NCBI GenBank assembly: GCA_947491025.1
Contig: CANLIC010000002.1
Location: 62,001-126,000, forward strand
DNA from: Myxococcales bacterium
GTDB taxonomy: Bacteria > Myxococcota_A > UBA9042
Reading direction: 5' to 3'
Length of the DNA stretch: 64,000 bases
The position numbers and the translations under genes are program-made. The notes under the pieces are model-generated. The model made no database searches. It was not told where the DNA came from and was given only the letters and a program-made list of their open reading frames with translations. Shown here in pieces: positions 46,556 through 55,363 of the stretch. Numbering within the stretch: the first letter of the stretch is position 1; each line of letters opens with the position of its first letter.

Positions 46556-47419
46556 ATGGACTTGTGGCACGCGCTGGTGTTGGGGGTGGTCGAGGGTCTG
46601 ACCGAGTTTGTCCCGGTCAGCTCGACAGGGCACCTGATCTTGGCCGGCGCAGCGCTGGACATGGCCGGGGACGAGCGCGCCGCCGCCGCGCTCGACGCCT
46701 TCAGCATCGCCATCCAAGGCGGCGCCTGGCTCGCTGCCGTGCTGTACTACGCGCCCTTGCTGCGTCGCCGCCTGGGCGGGATCCTCTCCAAGGACGTGGT
46801 CGAGCTGGCGATGGGGCTGCGCCTGGTCGCCAACCTGACGGTCGCCTTTGTGCCGCTGGTCGTCGTCGGCCTGCTGGCGCGCAAAACCGTGAAAGCGCAC
46901 CTCTTTGGGCCAGGCCCAGTCGCCATCGCGCTGGTCGTCGGCGGGGTCTTGATGATCGCGGCCGACCGTCTCTGGCTGCGACGTCCGGGCGAGGCGACCG
47001 CACGCAAGGCGGCCATCGACGACCTCGACGCCCTGGCGCCTCGCGTGGCGCTGGAGATCGGGCTCTGGCAGTGCCTCGCGCTCTTTCCCGGCACCTCGCG
47101 CTCGATGGCCACGATGCTCGGCGGCATGCGGGCGGGCCTAACGCCGCGGCTCGCGGCGGAGTTCAGCTTTCTGCTCGCGATTCCAGTGCTTGGCGCAGCG
47201 ACCGGCTACGAGCTGCTGCGTGAGTGGCGGTTGATGGTCGAGGCCCTCGGCGTACCGGCGATCGTCCTCGGCCTGCTCTCGGCGTTCGCCGTGGGCTGGG
47301 CCAGCATCGCGGTCTTCTTGCGGATCATCGTCGCCCGCGGCCTGCTGCCCTTTGGCGTCTACCGGGTGCTGGTGGGCGCGGCGGTCTGGTGGCTGCTGGT
47401 GGCGCCGGGGTCTCCGTGA
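46556..47419 (+). CDS. uppP: Undecaprenyl-diphosphatase
   Basis: The 287-residue integral membrane protein of the BacA/UppP family dephosphorylates undecaprenyl diphosphate to recycle the peptidoglycan lipid carrier. The first signature EGLTEFVPVSSTGHL and the second PGTSRSMATMLGGM (with Arg and Ser of the active site) are intact. Several hydrophobic helices are evident. The stop overlaps the GTG of the next gene (GTGA). It is divergent from murJ. Confidence 0.95.
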   Translation: MDLWHALVLGVVEGLTEFVPVSSTGHLILAGAALDMAGDERAAAALDAFSIAIQGGAWLAAVLYYAPLLRRRLGGILSKDVVELAMGLRLVANLTVAFVPLVVVGLLARKTVKAHLFGPGPVAIALVVGGVLMIAADRLWLRRPGEATARKAAIDDLDALAPRVALEIGLWQCLALFPGTSRSMATMLGGMRAGLTPRLAAEFSFLLAIPVLGAATGYELLREWRLMVEALGVPAIVLGLLSAFAVGWASIAVFLRIIVARGLLPFGVYRVLVGAAVWWLLVAPGSP

Positions 47420-48282
47420 AGGGTGCAGCGGACGGCACAGCGGCGGAAGCGCCCGCGGTCGCAGCGATCTCGAAGGCGAGCGCAGGCGCCGACCCCCGTC
47501 CCCATGCGCTCATGACCGCCGGCGGCACGCGCGAGGCGGTCGATGAGGTGCGCTGGCTCGGCAATGTCGCAAGCGGGGCGCTGCCGGCCGCGATGGCCGA
47601 GGCGTTGCTGCGCCGAGGCTGGCGCGTCACCTACGTCCATGGCCCCAGCGCCTTGCTTCCCGGCGAGCGCCAGGTTCGCCTGCCGCTCGGCACCGGCACC
47701 GCTGGCCTGGCCGAGGCGCTACAGCGCGCCGCTGACGAGACCCAGGCTGCCCTGCTTCCTGCCCCGCTAGCGCTGCGGCTGGTGGCCATCACCAGCGCGG
47801 CAGAGGCTGCCCACGCCGTTACGACGCTGACCGCAGAGACGTTGCCCACGCTGGCGATCTGCGCCATGGCGGTGGCCGACTACCGACCGCGCCCCTTCGC
47901 CGGCAAGCTCAGCTCCCGCCTGCCAGCGGAGATCGGGGACGGACCGGCGTTGCTCTTGCCGCTCGACGCCACCGACAAGGTGATCGACCGCATCAAGCCG
48001 GCCTCGCCATCGACTGCCGTCCTCGGCTTCAAGCTGCTCGCCGGCGCCGACGAGGCAGGCCAACGCGACGCCAGCCGGCGCCTCGCTGAACGCAGCGGCG
48101 CAGACTGGGTTTTCTCCAACGACATCCGGGATTATCGCCTCGGACGCCGCTGCGGCACCTTGCGGGATGGGGCGGGCGAGCCGCTGCTCTGGCTCGATGG
48201 GGGCGCCGACGCCGACGCGCTGCTGGCGCTCGCCGAGGCGCTGGTGGCGTCCTTGCTCGACCTGCTTCCGCCTTCGGCCTGA
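47416..48282 (+). CDS. coaB: Phosphopantothenoylcysteine synthetase-like protein (stand-alone CoaB)
   Basis: The 288-residue protein matches the C-terminal CoaB half of CoaBC. It has the nucleotide-binding opening MTAGGTREAVDEVRWLGNVASG, where the Asn of the conserved N-x-x-SG motif is present. It also has ICAMAVADYRP, a conserved Lys in FAGKLSS, and GFKLLAG, followed by WVFSNDI. It would ligate cysteine to 4'-phosphopantothenate in CoA synthesis. No CoaC decarboxylase domain is attached, unlike the usual bacterial fusion. The GTG start overlaps the uppP stop by four bases. Its last 151 bp overlap the amidase gene on the opposite strand. Confidence 0.85.
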   Translation: MKGAADGTAAEAPAVAAISKASAGADPRPHALMTAGGTREAVDEVRWLGNVASGALPAAMAEALLRRGWRVTYVHGPSALLPGERQVRLPLGTGTAGLAEALQRAADETQAALLPAPLALRLVAITSAAEAAHAVTTLTAETLPTLAICAMAVADYRPRPFAGKLSSRLPAEIGDGPALLLPLDATDKVIDRIKPASPSTAVLGFKLLAGADEAGQRDASRRLAERSGADWVFSNDIRDYRLGRRCGTLRDGAGEPLLWLDGGADADALLALAEALVASLLDLLPPSA

Positions 48283-49256
48283 GCCAGCTCGGTGTCGAGC
48301 GCGACGATCGCCCGCCGCAGCGCGTCGGCGAGGGCGGTGCCGGTGGAGGGCTCCAGCAAGAGCTTGTTCTCGGCCGGGTGACTCAGGTAGCCGACCTCGA
48401 GCACGACGGCGGGCATCTGGGCCTCTTTGAGGACGCCAAACGCGTCTTGTCGCACGCCCCGCACCGGCATCGGGATGTTGGGCGCGCGCAGGGCGTTGGC
48501 CAGCGATCGCGCGAAGAACTCGGAGCGTTCGTGGGCCGCAGCCACCGCCAGGTCATGGACGACGGCGGCGACACCGACGACGCGGGCGTCCTCTTTGGCG
48601 CTCGCGGGGACGCCGTCGGCCCGCAGGGCGGCCTCGACGCCGGCCTCGAGGCCGCTGCGGGCGGTGAGGAACCAGACCTCGACGCCGCGGATGGTCGGGT
48701 CTGCGCTGAAGTTGCCGTGCACGCTGATGAGCAGGTCGGCGCCGGCGGCGTTGGCCAGCCGAGGACGTTCGCGCAGGTCGATGGCGCGGTCGTCCGTGCG
48801 CAGCAGCAAGACCTCGGCGTCGGTGGTCGCGCGCAGTCGCTCAGCGAAGCGCTGGGCCAGCTCCAGCGTCAGCGACTTCTCGCGCGTCCCGAGGTGGCCG
48901 ATGCAGCCGTGGTTGTCGCCGCCGTGGCCGGGATCGAGCGCGATCTTGCGGATATGGCGCAGGGCGATTGGCGCCGGCGCAGGCTTCGGCGACGTCGGCG
49001 GCGTGGTCGGCGCCGGCGCTGCCGAGGCCTTCGCCAGGGGCCGGGACGGCCGGGTGGCCTTGCTGGCGCTGGCGATCGGCGCAAACGCAGCGTCCCGGGT
49101 TGGTCGCGGCGCGGCGGGGGCGGTCCAGGCCTCGGCACTCCGGAGACCGACGCCGAAGACGCAGAGCCCGGCCAGCGCCAGGCCCATCTGGCGTGCGCCG
49201 AGGGCCGGTGGCATCGCGGTCAGGAATTGGCGGCGTGGGTGGAGCAGTGGGGCCAT
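48132..49256 (-). CDS. N-acetylmuramoyl-L-alanine amidase (AmiC-like, Amidase_3)
   Basis: The 374-residue secreted cell-wall hydrolase has a twin-arginine-type signal (RRQFLTAMP then a hydrophobic stretch). An Ala/Pro-rich linker precedes an Amidase_3 catalytic domain (about 100-320). Zinc and catalytic residues are visible in ALDPGHGGDNHG, the Glu of REKSLTLE, SVHGNF and VVLEVGYLSHPAENK. It cleaves the lactyl-amide bond of peptidoglycan. The ATG at 49256 puts the RR motif near the N-terminus. The last about 49 residues are Ser/Ala-rich and lie entirely antisense to the coaB 3' end. Confidence 0.92.
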   Translation of the reverse strand: MAPLLHPRRQFLTAMPPALGARQMGLALAGLCVFGVGLRSAEAWTAPAAPRPTRDAAFAPIASASKATRPSRPLAKASAAPAPTTPPTSPKPAPAPIALRHIRKIALDPGHGGDNHGCIGHLGTREKSLTLELAQRFAERLRATTDAEVLLLRTDDRAIDLRERPRLANAAGADLLISVHGNFSADPTIRGVEVWFLTARSGLEAGVEAALRADGVPASAKEDARVVGVAAVVHDLAVAAAHERSEFFARSLANALRAPNIPMPVRGVRQDAFGVLKEAQMPAVVLEVGYLSHPAENKLLLEPSTGTALADALRRAIVALDTELAQAEGGSRSSKDATSASASASSASASAPPSSQSSGSPAPSRKVPQRRPRR

Positions 49257-49440
49257 CGGGGGCGATCTTGGCTCCGGCGATCGCGATGTCAATTCCGCAG
49301 CGTCAGGGCGTGACCTTGCACCCTCCCCGGTGCAGCAGAAGCGTGGGCGTGGCATGGCGCGGCGCATAGGCCGAGACCTACCCGCCGAGCCTCCCGACTG
49401 TTATGCTCTGGGCTCCCCGTGGGCGGGAGGCGGAGCAGCG

Positions 49441-50910
49441 ATGGCGAGGACGCGAGCGGGCGGTGTGTGGGTTGGAGCGACTGCGGCGATGCTGCTCGTT
49501 GCGGGCTGCTCCGTCGACGGCCTGCTGCTCGGCGAGCTGACCCGCGACGAACACCGCGTGATGCCAGAGCCCGCTGCGGTCATCTTGCGCGGCAAGGCGC
49601 CTGGCTTCCAGGGCGCGGCCCTCCGGCTTTGGGCTGGGCCCACGATCGCTTTCAGCGGCAAGGTCGATTCCGAGGGGACGTTCGCGCTACAGACCGACGG
49701 CCGCAGCACGCTGGTCGGGACCGTGCTGGAAGCGCAAAGCGGCGGTCGCGCCTGCCTCGCCTTGGTGCCGGAGCTGCCGGCGCAGACGTCGGTGCTGAAC
49801 CCCGAGCGCGTCGTCCAGCTCGCCGAGATCGCGCCCGGCGCCCTCGAGGTCGGCGACGTCAGCACGACGGCGGCGTTGGTGCTGTTGCAGCGGGCCCGCA
49901 TCGAAGGCCGGGAGCTGGCGACGATCGCGCCGAGCTCCTTGGTGGAGACGCTCATCGACGTCGATACCCGCCTGCGCGGCGGCGACCCAGCGCTGACCTT
50001 GGCGCTGGTGGCGGTGCAGCGCGTGCTGTCAGCGGGCAAAGCGGCGCCGGCGGCAGGCGCGCCCTTTGATCCCAGCCCTTCGGCGCTCCGGCTGCTGCGT
50101 GACGCTTTTGCCGCGACCAGCGCCGTCGACGCCGACGGGAATGGCGCTCCAGACGGCGACGGCGCGCCCTTTGAGGCGGTGATCACGGCCGCGGCCGCCG
50201 GCGTCACCTTTGCCGCCTGCTACACGCCGGGCCGAATCAAGGTGGTGCTGCAGGTGCGGCTGGCCTCGGACGCCCGCGACGGCAACTGCGAGCCGATCCA
50301 GCCGTTCCTGTGGGCCGACGACAAGCCGGGCTCCCAGATGTTCATCACCGGTGGCGTCCACAAGGAGACGCCGACCTGCGGCGCCGGCCGCACCGCGTTC
50401 TGCCTCCAGCCCGGCGAAATCGACGCCGTCAACGCCGCGCTCGGCAACTGGGTTCCCAACAAGGTCGCAATGTTCGATGACGGCAGCCACGGCGACGGCG
50501 CGGCGAGCGACGGCATCTATACGTTCGCCTTCGAGGCGCCACACTGGCCTGCCGCGGCGGCTCCCGACGGCGCGGGCGTCCGCATCGCCTACAAGTTCAC
50601 CTATGGCGCGCAAGGCCAGGGCTGGACCGGCGCGGAGGAGTTTCCGGGTAACCAGCGGATCTTGGAGCTCGACGACCGCAACAACGACCACCTGATCGTG
50701 CGGCTCGATCACTTTGCCGACGAAACCAGCAACAAAGACAAGGCCAATGGCCTGTTCACCGGCTGCGGCAAGGTGACGTGGGCGGCCACGGCGGCGGCGG
50801 GCTGCAGCAGTGACTCGGTGGAGCGTGCCATCGACCTCGACGGTGACTGCAAGGTCGACGGTTGGCCCTCCGCCGGCAAGGTCGCGCCCCTGACCGTGCC
50901 CTGTCCCTAG
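49441..50910 (+). CDS. Lipoprotein with choice-of-anchor-X-like domain
   Basis: The 489-residue protein has a signal ending in lipobox LVAGC (Cys23). The N-terminal half is a beta-rich carboxypeptidase-regulatory-like region (VILRGKAPGFQGAALRLW) followed by helices. The C-terminal half contains KVAMFDDGSHGDGAASDGIYT and GVRIAYKFTYG, the pattern of the choice-of-anchor-X domain in secreted proteins. It ends in a Cys-containing tail with DLDGDCKVDGW, a possible calcium loop. A purine-rich GGAG precedes the ATG at 49441. Ligand unknown. It is divergent from the amidase gene. Confidence 0.75.
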   Translation: MARTRAGGVWVGATAAMLLVAGCSVDGLLLGELTRDEHRVMPEPAAVILRGKAPGFQGAALRLWAGPTIAFSGKVDSEGTFALQTDGRSTLVGTVLEAQSGGRACLALVPELPAQTSVLNPERVVQLAEIAPGALEVGDVSTTAALVLLQRARIEGRELATIAPSSLVETLIDVDTRLRGGDPALTLALVAVQRVLSAGKAAPAAGAPFDPSPSALRLLRDAFAATSAVDADGNGAPDGDGAPFEAVITAAAAGVTFAACYTPGRIKVVLQVRLASDARDGNCEPIQPFLWADDKPGSQMFITGGVHKETPTCGAGRTAFCLQPGEIDAVNAALGNWVPNKVAMFDDGSHGDGAASDGIYTFAFEAPHWPAAAAPDGAGVRIAYKFTYGAQGQGWTGAEEFPGNQRILELDDRNNDHLIVRLDHFADETSNKDKANGLFTGCGKVTWAATAAAGCSSDSVERAIDLDGDCKVDGWPSAGKVAPLTVPCP

Positions 50911-51259
50911 ATCTCCAGGCGCGAATCACACCGAGAAGCTGAGCGCTGAGCCGGGCGGCAAGCGGCGGCAAGCGGCGTCCTTCGGCGTCCTTCGGCGTCC
51001 TGCGGCGAGCGTGCAAGGGCCGCGCACGGCGTCCGGCTGCCATGGCGGGCCATGCAAGGGCGGCGGTACCGCGCACGCGGCTGCCATTGCCTTCCATTTG
51101 CCGCCGGCCTGCAGCGAGACGCAGCGGCCAGCCTTCAGCGATCGGGCGGTCTGGCCTGCCGTGGCGGTCGTCACTCGGCCAGATGATGCGGCTGCGCCTT
51201 CGGTCGACATCGGCGAGCACGCGCGCACCGATCGGCCCAGGTCATTTCGGCTGCACGGG
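50911..51259. other. Intergenic region between convergent lipoprotein and acyl-CoA dehydrogenase genes
   Basis: A 349-bp stretch without a supportable gene. It contains a short decanucleotide tandem repeat near its left end (listed separately). No convincing hairpin with a T-run was seen, although the region must hold the ends of both convergent transcripts. Confidence 0.6.
50958..51007. repeat. Degenerate 10-bp tandem repeat
   Basis: About five 10-base units in register: two end in cggca-type sequence (agcggcggca), then units of the form ttcggcgtcc. The 10-bp period is not a multiple of three and the site is non-coding, so it may be a slippage-prone tract. Confidence 0.7.
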
Positions 51260-53173
51260 CTAGGCGGCGCCGAGCGTCGCTTGCTCTTCAGCCGAGCGCG
51301 CCGCGAGATCGGCCAGCAGCTCGTCGCCGTGCTCCTCGATCTCCGTCACCAGGGCGCGGCAGCGGCGGTCAGCGCGCGCCATAAAGCGCTCAGCGATCCA
51401 GCGCCGCTCGGACGCGACCTCAGCGTCGAGAACCAGGCTGTGGGCCACCTCGACGTCGACGAGGATCTTGCACAGCCGCTCGGCGTGGAGCAGGCCGGGC
51501 GCGAAGTCGAGCTTCGGGTCCCACTGCGAGAAGAGCGCGTCGGGCCAGTGCCCGAGCGGCATGGTCTTGGCCTTGCGCAGCTTCTTGCTGGCGATGCGGA
51601 CCAGAATCGTCTGCATGGCCGAGTACTTGTAGGCGTAGAGCCGCGAGAGTGCGCGCTCGAGGGGCTCTTTGGCGGTCAGTCGATTGACGTTGGCCTTGGC
51701 CACCTTCGACAAGAACTTCTGAGGGTTCGAGAGCGCGGCCCCGATTTGATCCTTGAGCGCCATCAGCGCCTGAATCTGGCTGGTGCCCTCGTAGATTGGC
51801 AGCACCAAGGCGTCGCGGAGCAGCTTCTCGGCGTCGTACTCGGTCGTGTAGCCGGCGCCGCCGAGCACCTGCATCGAGAGGCGAGCAAGGTCGACGGCCT
51901 TCTCGGAGCCGGCGTACTTGCAGAGCGGCGTCAGGTTGCGCGCCTCGCGCTTGAGGCGCTTGACCTTGCGCTCGAGGCGGGTCCGCTCCTCCTCATCGGC
52001 CGGCGGATCGTGCCGCTGCACCTGCTCCCAGCGCTGGGCGAGCTCGGTGAGCTGCGCGGCGCGGAACAGCAGCGAGCGCACACCGCGCGTCCACAGGTCC
52101 ATGTCCTCCAGAAAGTCGGCGACCATCTCGTGGCGGTCGATCGTCTTGCCCATCGTGACGCGCTCGCGGGCGTAGCTGGTCGCCAGTCGCGTCGACGACT
52201 CCATGATGCCGAGGCCCTCGAATCCCACGGCGATGCGCGCGAAATTCATCATCACCAGCATCAGCTCGAAGCCCTCGCCGCGCTTGCCGATGAGGGTGCC
52301 GACGCTGTCCTCGTAGACGAGGCTGCACGTCGGCGAGCCGTGGTGCCCGATCTTGTGCTCGACCTTGGAGGTGCGGACGTTCTCGACGCGCTTGCCGTCC
52401 TTCTCGAAGAAGCGCTCGACCAAGAAGAGCGACAAGCCCTTGAGGCCTGAGACCTTGTCCTCGTCCTCCGTGCGCGCCAGCACGAGCTGGTACTTGCCGT
52501 GGCCGGAGGTGATGAAGATCTTCTCGCCGCTCATGCGCCAGACGCCATCGTCGCCGAACTTGGCGAACGTGCGGACGGCGCCGAGATCCGAGCCGGCACC
52601 GGGCTCGGTCAGCACCATGCAGCCCCACTCCTTGCCGCTGATCATCTCGGAGATGGGGTGGTCGTAGGGCGTCGACACCAGGCGGCCGTCGCGGACAACG
52701 GTGCGGGGATCGCGCAGCGCGTAGGTGATGAGCGACATGGCGACGCCGGTGTGGAAGCCGAAGTGCGTCATGACCGATACGTCGGCCCGCGCCATGACCT
52801 CGGAGGCCGCCATGTAGACGACGGCGGGGGCGTTGAGGCCTCCTAGCTCGCGCGGCACCGGCAGCCCGTAGACCTGCAGCTTCTTGAGGGCTTTGAAGAT
52901 CTTGGTGAAGCTGGGCGCCTCGATGACCTGGCCGTCGACGAGCTGCGTCGGCTCGCCGTCGATGGGCCGCGACAGCGGAGCGATGCTGCGGGCGCAGAAC
53001 TTGCCGATCTCCTTGAGGACGTCCTCGTACGTCTCGCGCGCCTCCTCGAGGCTCGCCGGGCGCTCTTCGGCTGAGGCCTTGCGCTCAACCACCTCAAAGA
53101 GTGCGTTCCAGTCGACGCGCTTCTCGATGTGGAAACGCAAGTCGGCGTTGTCAGTGTAGAAGTTGTCGCTCAT
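51260..53173 (-). CDS. Acyl-CoA dehydrogenase with C-terminal extension
   Basis: The 637-residue flavoprotein has FAD/substrate motifs MVLTEPGAGSDLG and FITSGHGKYQLVLART. The catalytic-Glu segment LPIYEGTSQIQ and the helical signature VLGGAGYTTEYDAEKLLRDA are also present. A C-terminal extension (about 480-637) with charged helices puts it in the long-form acyl-CoA dehydrogenase group. The ATG at 53173 is chosen because GGAGG precedes it, and the longer frame is non-conserved. Substrate is not determinable from sequence. It could serve fatty-acid or alkane-derived acyl-CoA oxidation, given the nearby alkane monooxygenase. Confidence 0.93.
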   Translation of the reverse strand: MSDNFYTDNADLRFHIEKRVDWNALFEVVERKASAEERPASLEEARETYEDVLKEIGKFCARSIAPLSRPIDGEPTQLVDGQVIEAPSFTKIFKALKKLQVYGLPVPRELGGLNAPAVVYMAASEVMARADVSVMTHFGFHTGVAMSLITYALRDPRTVVRDGRLVSTPYDHPISEMISGKEWGCMVLTEPGAGSDLGAVRTFAKFGDDGVWRMSGEKIFITSGHGKYQLVLARTEDEDKVSGLKGLSLFLVERFFEKDGKRVENVRTSKVEHKIGHHGSPTCSLVYEDSVGTLIGKRGEGFELMLVMMNFARIAVGFEGLGIMESSTRLATSYARERVTMGKTIDRHEMVADFLEDMDLWTRGVRSLLFRAAQLTELAQRWEQVQRHDPPADEEERTRLERKVKRLKREARNLTPLCKYAGSEKAVDLARLSMQVLGGAGYTTEYDAEKLLRDALVLPIYEGTSQIQALMALKDQIGAALSNPQKFLSKVAKANVNRLTAKEPLERALSRLYAYKYSAMQTILVRIASKKLRKAKTMPLGHWPDALFSQWDPKLDFAPGLLHAERLCKILVDVEVAHSLVLDAEVASERRWIAERFMARADRRCRALVTEIEEHGDELLADLAARSAEEQATLGAA

Positions 53174-53478
53174 GGAGCCTCCCCACGCTGTCCGTCCGAT
53201 CCCGATCGCCGGCGCCACTGCGGCTGCCTGCCGGGCAATCTGGGCATTTCGACGCAGCGCGTCAAGGTCGATCGTCAAGCTGCGGCCTCGATCGCGGGCG
53301 CAAGGCGGCGTGGTGACGCAGTTCCACCCTCTGGGAGCTTTGACGCAACGGTGGGGGTTGCCACGGTCGCGATCGCCTCTTGCCCCCGTCTTTTCCGATG
53401 GTTCAGCACGAGGCGCCATGAACGCGCGCCGGGCCGCGCCTTGATCCCGCGCGGCACCCCTGCGACAGTCCCCGACCC
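53174..53478. other. Divergent intergenic region (acyl-CoA dehydrogenase / PfkB fusion)
   Basis: A 305-bp non-coding region between divergent starts. Apart from two TTGACG hexamers on the minus strand, no gene, repeat or clear operator was seen. Confidence 0.6.
53237..53265 (-). promoter_or_regulatory. Candidate promoter of acyl-CoA dehydrogenase gene
   Basis: TTGACG (53265-53260) is separated by 17 bases from CAGATT (53242-53237), about 64 bp before the ATG. A second TTGACG lies just upstream. The -10 matches consensus at only three positions, so this is tentative. Confidence 0.3.
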
Positions 53479-55311
53479 ATGGCGACCGGATGGCAAAACC
53501 TGACGCGCGGGCACATCCTGGTGGTGGGTGGCGCGTCGATCGACCGCATTCGATCGGGCGGTGAGCCGCGGACAGCCCCAGGGGGCGCGGCGCTTTACAC
53601 GGCGCTCGCGGCGGTGCGCTCGGGCGCCCAGGCTCACTTCTTCGGTTTCCGGCCCGAGCCGTTGCCAGACCTGTTCCGCGACGCAGCGTCGTGCCTGCCC
53701 TGGCACGGGCCTGCTTGCTCCGAAGACGATCTGCCGCACTTCGAGATCGTCTACGAGGCCGACGGCAACGCCCGCCTGGCCGCCGCAAGCTGGGGCCTCG
53801 AAGAGACGCTCGACCCGCAGATGATCGAGGACGACGCCTTGCGCGGCGCCGCGATCGTGCACGTCGCGGCGATCCACGCCCCCGAGTTGCAGATGCGCTT
53901 CGTGCGCTCCTTGCGGCAGCGCACCGACGCCCGCATCTCGGCCGGCACCTACGGCTACATGGCGCGACGGGCGCCGGACACCGTCCGCCAGCTCATGGAA
54001 TCAGTCGACCTCTTCTTCATGAATGAGTTCGAGGAGAAACTGGTCTTCGGCGGCGAGCGGCCGACCGTGCGCCCGGGTCAAATCCTGGTGGTGACGCGCG
54101 GGGCCGAGGGCAGCGACGTCTGGCAGGGCGACTCCTGCACGCGGGTGCCGATCTGCCCGAGCTCACCGGCCGACCTGACCGGCGCAGGCGACTCGGTGTG
54201 CGGCGGAACCCTCGCCGGCCTCATGCGCGGCCTCCACCCCTGCGAGGCCGTCTTGCTCGGCGCCGCGGCGGCCAGCGTCACCATCGAGCAGCCGGGCATG
54301 GCGGCGCTGCTGGCGACCTCGACGCACGCCATCGACGCCCGCCGCCGGGCCGCCCGCCGCGACGAGCGGGTGCGGGTCAACAAGCACGCCGTCGAGCGCA
54401 TCGGCCGCTTGATCGGCGTGCTGGACGAGGTGCGCGCCTTCGACTTCTGCGGCGAGCACATGCCAGAGGTCGGCGATCCTCACGCCATCGACTTTTTCTT
54501 CGCCTCAATTCTTCATCAGTTCGGCTTCTGGAGCCCTGCAAACGGCGTGTGGTCGCGGCCGACGATCGCCACCTTTGGCGGCCGCCGTCTGAAGGGCTCG
54601 GACTACTGCTTCGCCGCATTCCGCCGGCTCCTGGAGCGCGATCCCGGGAAGCTGGCGCCGCTCGGTCAGTCGACGCTGCGGTGGCAAGACACCGAGGCCC
54701 TCTTCGCCGCCGACGACGGCACCATCCCGCTGCCCGTGCTCGCGACCCACCACGCCCTATCGCGCGGCTACGGCCGCGACATGTGGGAGCTCGGCTGGGA
54801 GCCGCACGCGCTGGTTGCGGCCGCTCAGGCCTCCGACGACCCGGCGCGGACGCTGCTGCACGCCTTGGACCACATCTCGGGCTATCGCGAAGACCCGCTG
54901 CGCAAGAAGTCGATGCTGCTGGTCCTCGCCCTTGGCCAGCGACCGGAGCGCTTCCTCGACCTGTCGCGTTCGCAGTCGCTGCAGCCGGTGGTCGACTACC
55001 ACATCATGCGGTCGGCCCTGCGGACCGGCATCGTCGAGGTCGGCGACGAGGCCCTGCGTGAGGCGATCGTCCGCCGGCAGCTGCTCGATCCGCGCGACGA
55101 GGCAGCCGTCCGCAGCGCCTGCTGGGACGCGCTGTCGCAGCTTGGCACCGCCTCGGGCCGCGAGGTGGGCGCCATCGATGCGTTCTTCTTCGGCGCACGT
55201 CGCCGCTGTCCCGAGGTCGAGGCGCCCGACTGCGCCGCGTGCCCACTCGACGGGGTGTGCGCCCACGATGTGGCGATGTTTCAGCCGGTGCTGCGGACGA
55301 CCGCGTACTGA
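53479..55311 (+). CDS. PfkB-family kinase fused to an HhH-glycosylase-like Fe-S domain
   Basis: The 610-residue protein has an N-terminal ribokinase/PfkB domain (about 12-285): ILVVGGASIDRI, the GG substrate motif APGGAALYTAL, and the catalytic signature DLTGAGDSVCGG (Asp238). The C-terminal domain (about 300-610) is helical. It contains HQFGFW (346-351), reminiscent of queuosine-salvage glycosylases (NFCFW motif). It then has PVVDYHIMRSALRTG, which parallels the EndoIII VDTHIFR catalytic-Asp region (Asp506). A terminal C-x7-C-x2-C-x5-C loop (Cys577, 585, 588, 594) resembles the EndoIII [4Fe-4S] loop. A nucleoside-kinase plus nucleotide-glycosylase salvage enzyme is a plausible inference; the fusion is not one I recognise. 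Confidence 0.78.
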   Translation: MATGWQNLTRGHILVVGGASIDRIRSGGEPRTAPGGAALYTALAAVRSGAQAHFFGFRPEPLPDLFRDAASCLPWHGPACSEDDLPHFEIVYEADGNARLAAASWGLEETLDPQMIEDDALRGAAIVHVAAIHAPELQMRFVRSLRQRTDARISAGTYGYMARRAPDTVRQLMESVDLFFMNEFEEKLVFGGERPTVRPGQILVVTRGAEGSDVWQGDSCTRVPICPSSPADLTGAGDSVCGGTLAGLMRGLHPCEAVLLGAAAASVTIEQPGMAALLATSTHAIDARRRAARRDERVRVNKHAVERIGRLIGVLDEVRAFDFCGEHMPEVGDPHAIDFFFASILHQFGFWSPANGVWSRPTIATFGGRRLKGSDYCFAAFRRLLERDPGKLAPLGQSTLRWQDTEALFAADDGTIPLPVLATHHALSRGYGRDMWELGWEPHALVAAAQASDDPARTLLHALDHISGYREDPLRKKSMLLVLALGQRPERFLDLSRSQSLQPVVDYHIMRSALRTGIVEVGDEALREAIVRRQLLDPRDEAAVRSACWDALSQLGTASGREVGAIDAFFFGARRRCPEVEAPDCAACPLDGVCAHDVAMFQPVLRTTAY

Positions 55312-55363
55312 GGGCTGGCGCCGACTTGAACGTCGGAATCTCGTCAGGATGGACGATGCCGCG

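Noticed and set aside
51011..52450. 479-codon plus-strand frame
   Set aside because: Antisense to the acyl-CoA dehydrogenase; no recognisable domain.
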